Assembly: GCF_001293775.1 (NCBI RefSeq)
Contig: NZ_LGLN01000066.1
Location: 68,055-113,642 of the forward strand
Source: Pseudomonas syringae pv. cilantro
GTDB lineage: Bacteria > Pseudomonadota > Gammaproteobacteria > Pseudomonadales > Pseudomonadaceae
DNA: 45,588 nucleotides
Reading direction: 5' to 3'
How positions within the stretch are numbered: the first letter of the stretch is position 1; every line of letters starts with the position of its first letter. The notes under the pieces are model-generated. The model saw nothing but the letters and a program-made list of their open reading frames with translations. It did not search any database and was not told the origin of the DNA. The translations under genes were made by a program, and so were the position numbers. Positions 45,463-45,588 of this stretch are shown piece by piece.

Positions 45463-45588
45463 GTGTGCGGGCGACCCGTGCGTCGCGTCTGGTCGACGAT
45501 ATTTCGTATGCGCGCCACGAACCCCACCTAGCAAAAAATGAGTATCTGGCTTAGCGAGGCATCTCTGGCGAGCAATTCCAAGGCAACA

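Noticed and set aside
1..45588. CRISPR array, rRNA or tRNA genes
   Set aside because: No regularly spaced repeats or conserved RNA gene sequences were recognised on either strand.

Overview
The window looks like the chromosome of a plant-associated Pseudomonas of the P. syringae group. The coding is GC-rich. The first gene is a P. syringae-type levansucrase behind a prophage-derived com leader, and a full Tc insecticidal toxin cluster is present. From memory, the order of the housekeeping genes (pyruvate kinase, ferredoxin-type reductase, fumarase, clsB/yceI, olsB-olsA, acpH, arsR-MFS-xenB, SDR, argP/lysE, sodB, bifA, imelysin) follows the P. aeruginosa PAO1 PA4329-PA4370 stretch. This makes the Tc cluster and the levansucrase/IS end the accessory parts.

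Region by region. 1-1490: the 5' two-thirds of a levansucrase gene on the minus strand, a 61-residue Mu-type Com protein, a terminator-like hairpin in the leader, and a scrap of an IS66 TnpB. 1600-5050: a MoxR ATPase/DUF58 pair, a PilZ protein and a small lipoprotein. 5221-9411: pyruvate kinase, a three-domain oxidoreductase and class I fumarase. 9420-28320: the Tc toxin island. It has a minus-strand tccC-like gene, the two halves of a split TcA, TcB and a second tccC-like gene. It ends with the wreck of an IS630 element fused to a degraded DxD glycosyltransferase domain. 28407-31668: a four-gene minus-strand operon (serine hydrolase, small membrane protein, YceI, cardiolipin synthase-like). 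32125-34243: ornithine-lipid genes olsB-olsA, overlapping convergently with acpH. 34281-36994: an ArsR-controlled MFS/xenB detoxification operon. 37086-45588: a coiled-coil membrane protein, an SDR, divergent argP/lysE, sodB, bifA and an imelysin lipoprotein.

How the Tc genes work together. The split TcA (980 + 1615 residues) should form the receptor-binding, pore-forming pentamer. TcB plus one TcC forms a hollow cocoon, in which the cleaved C-terminal end of TcC is the toxic cargo. There are two TcC genes with nearly identical RHS cores but unrelated C-termini. They lie in opposite orientation on either side of the TcA/TcB genes. The cores form an inverted repeat of about 1.1 kb, placed so that recombination between them would flip the whole translocation operon from one toxin tail to the other. 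This possible toxin-switching arrangement, together with the cargo remnants left outside each tail, is the most interesting feature of the window.

No tRNA, rRNA or CRISPR array was recognised. All assignments rest on motif recognition and family knowledge; no search was run.
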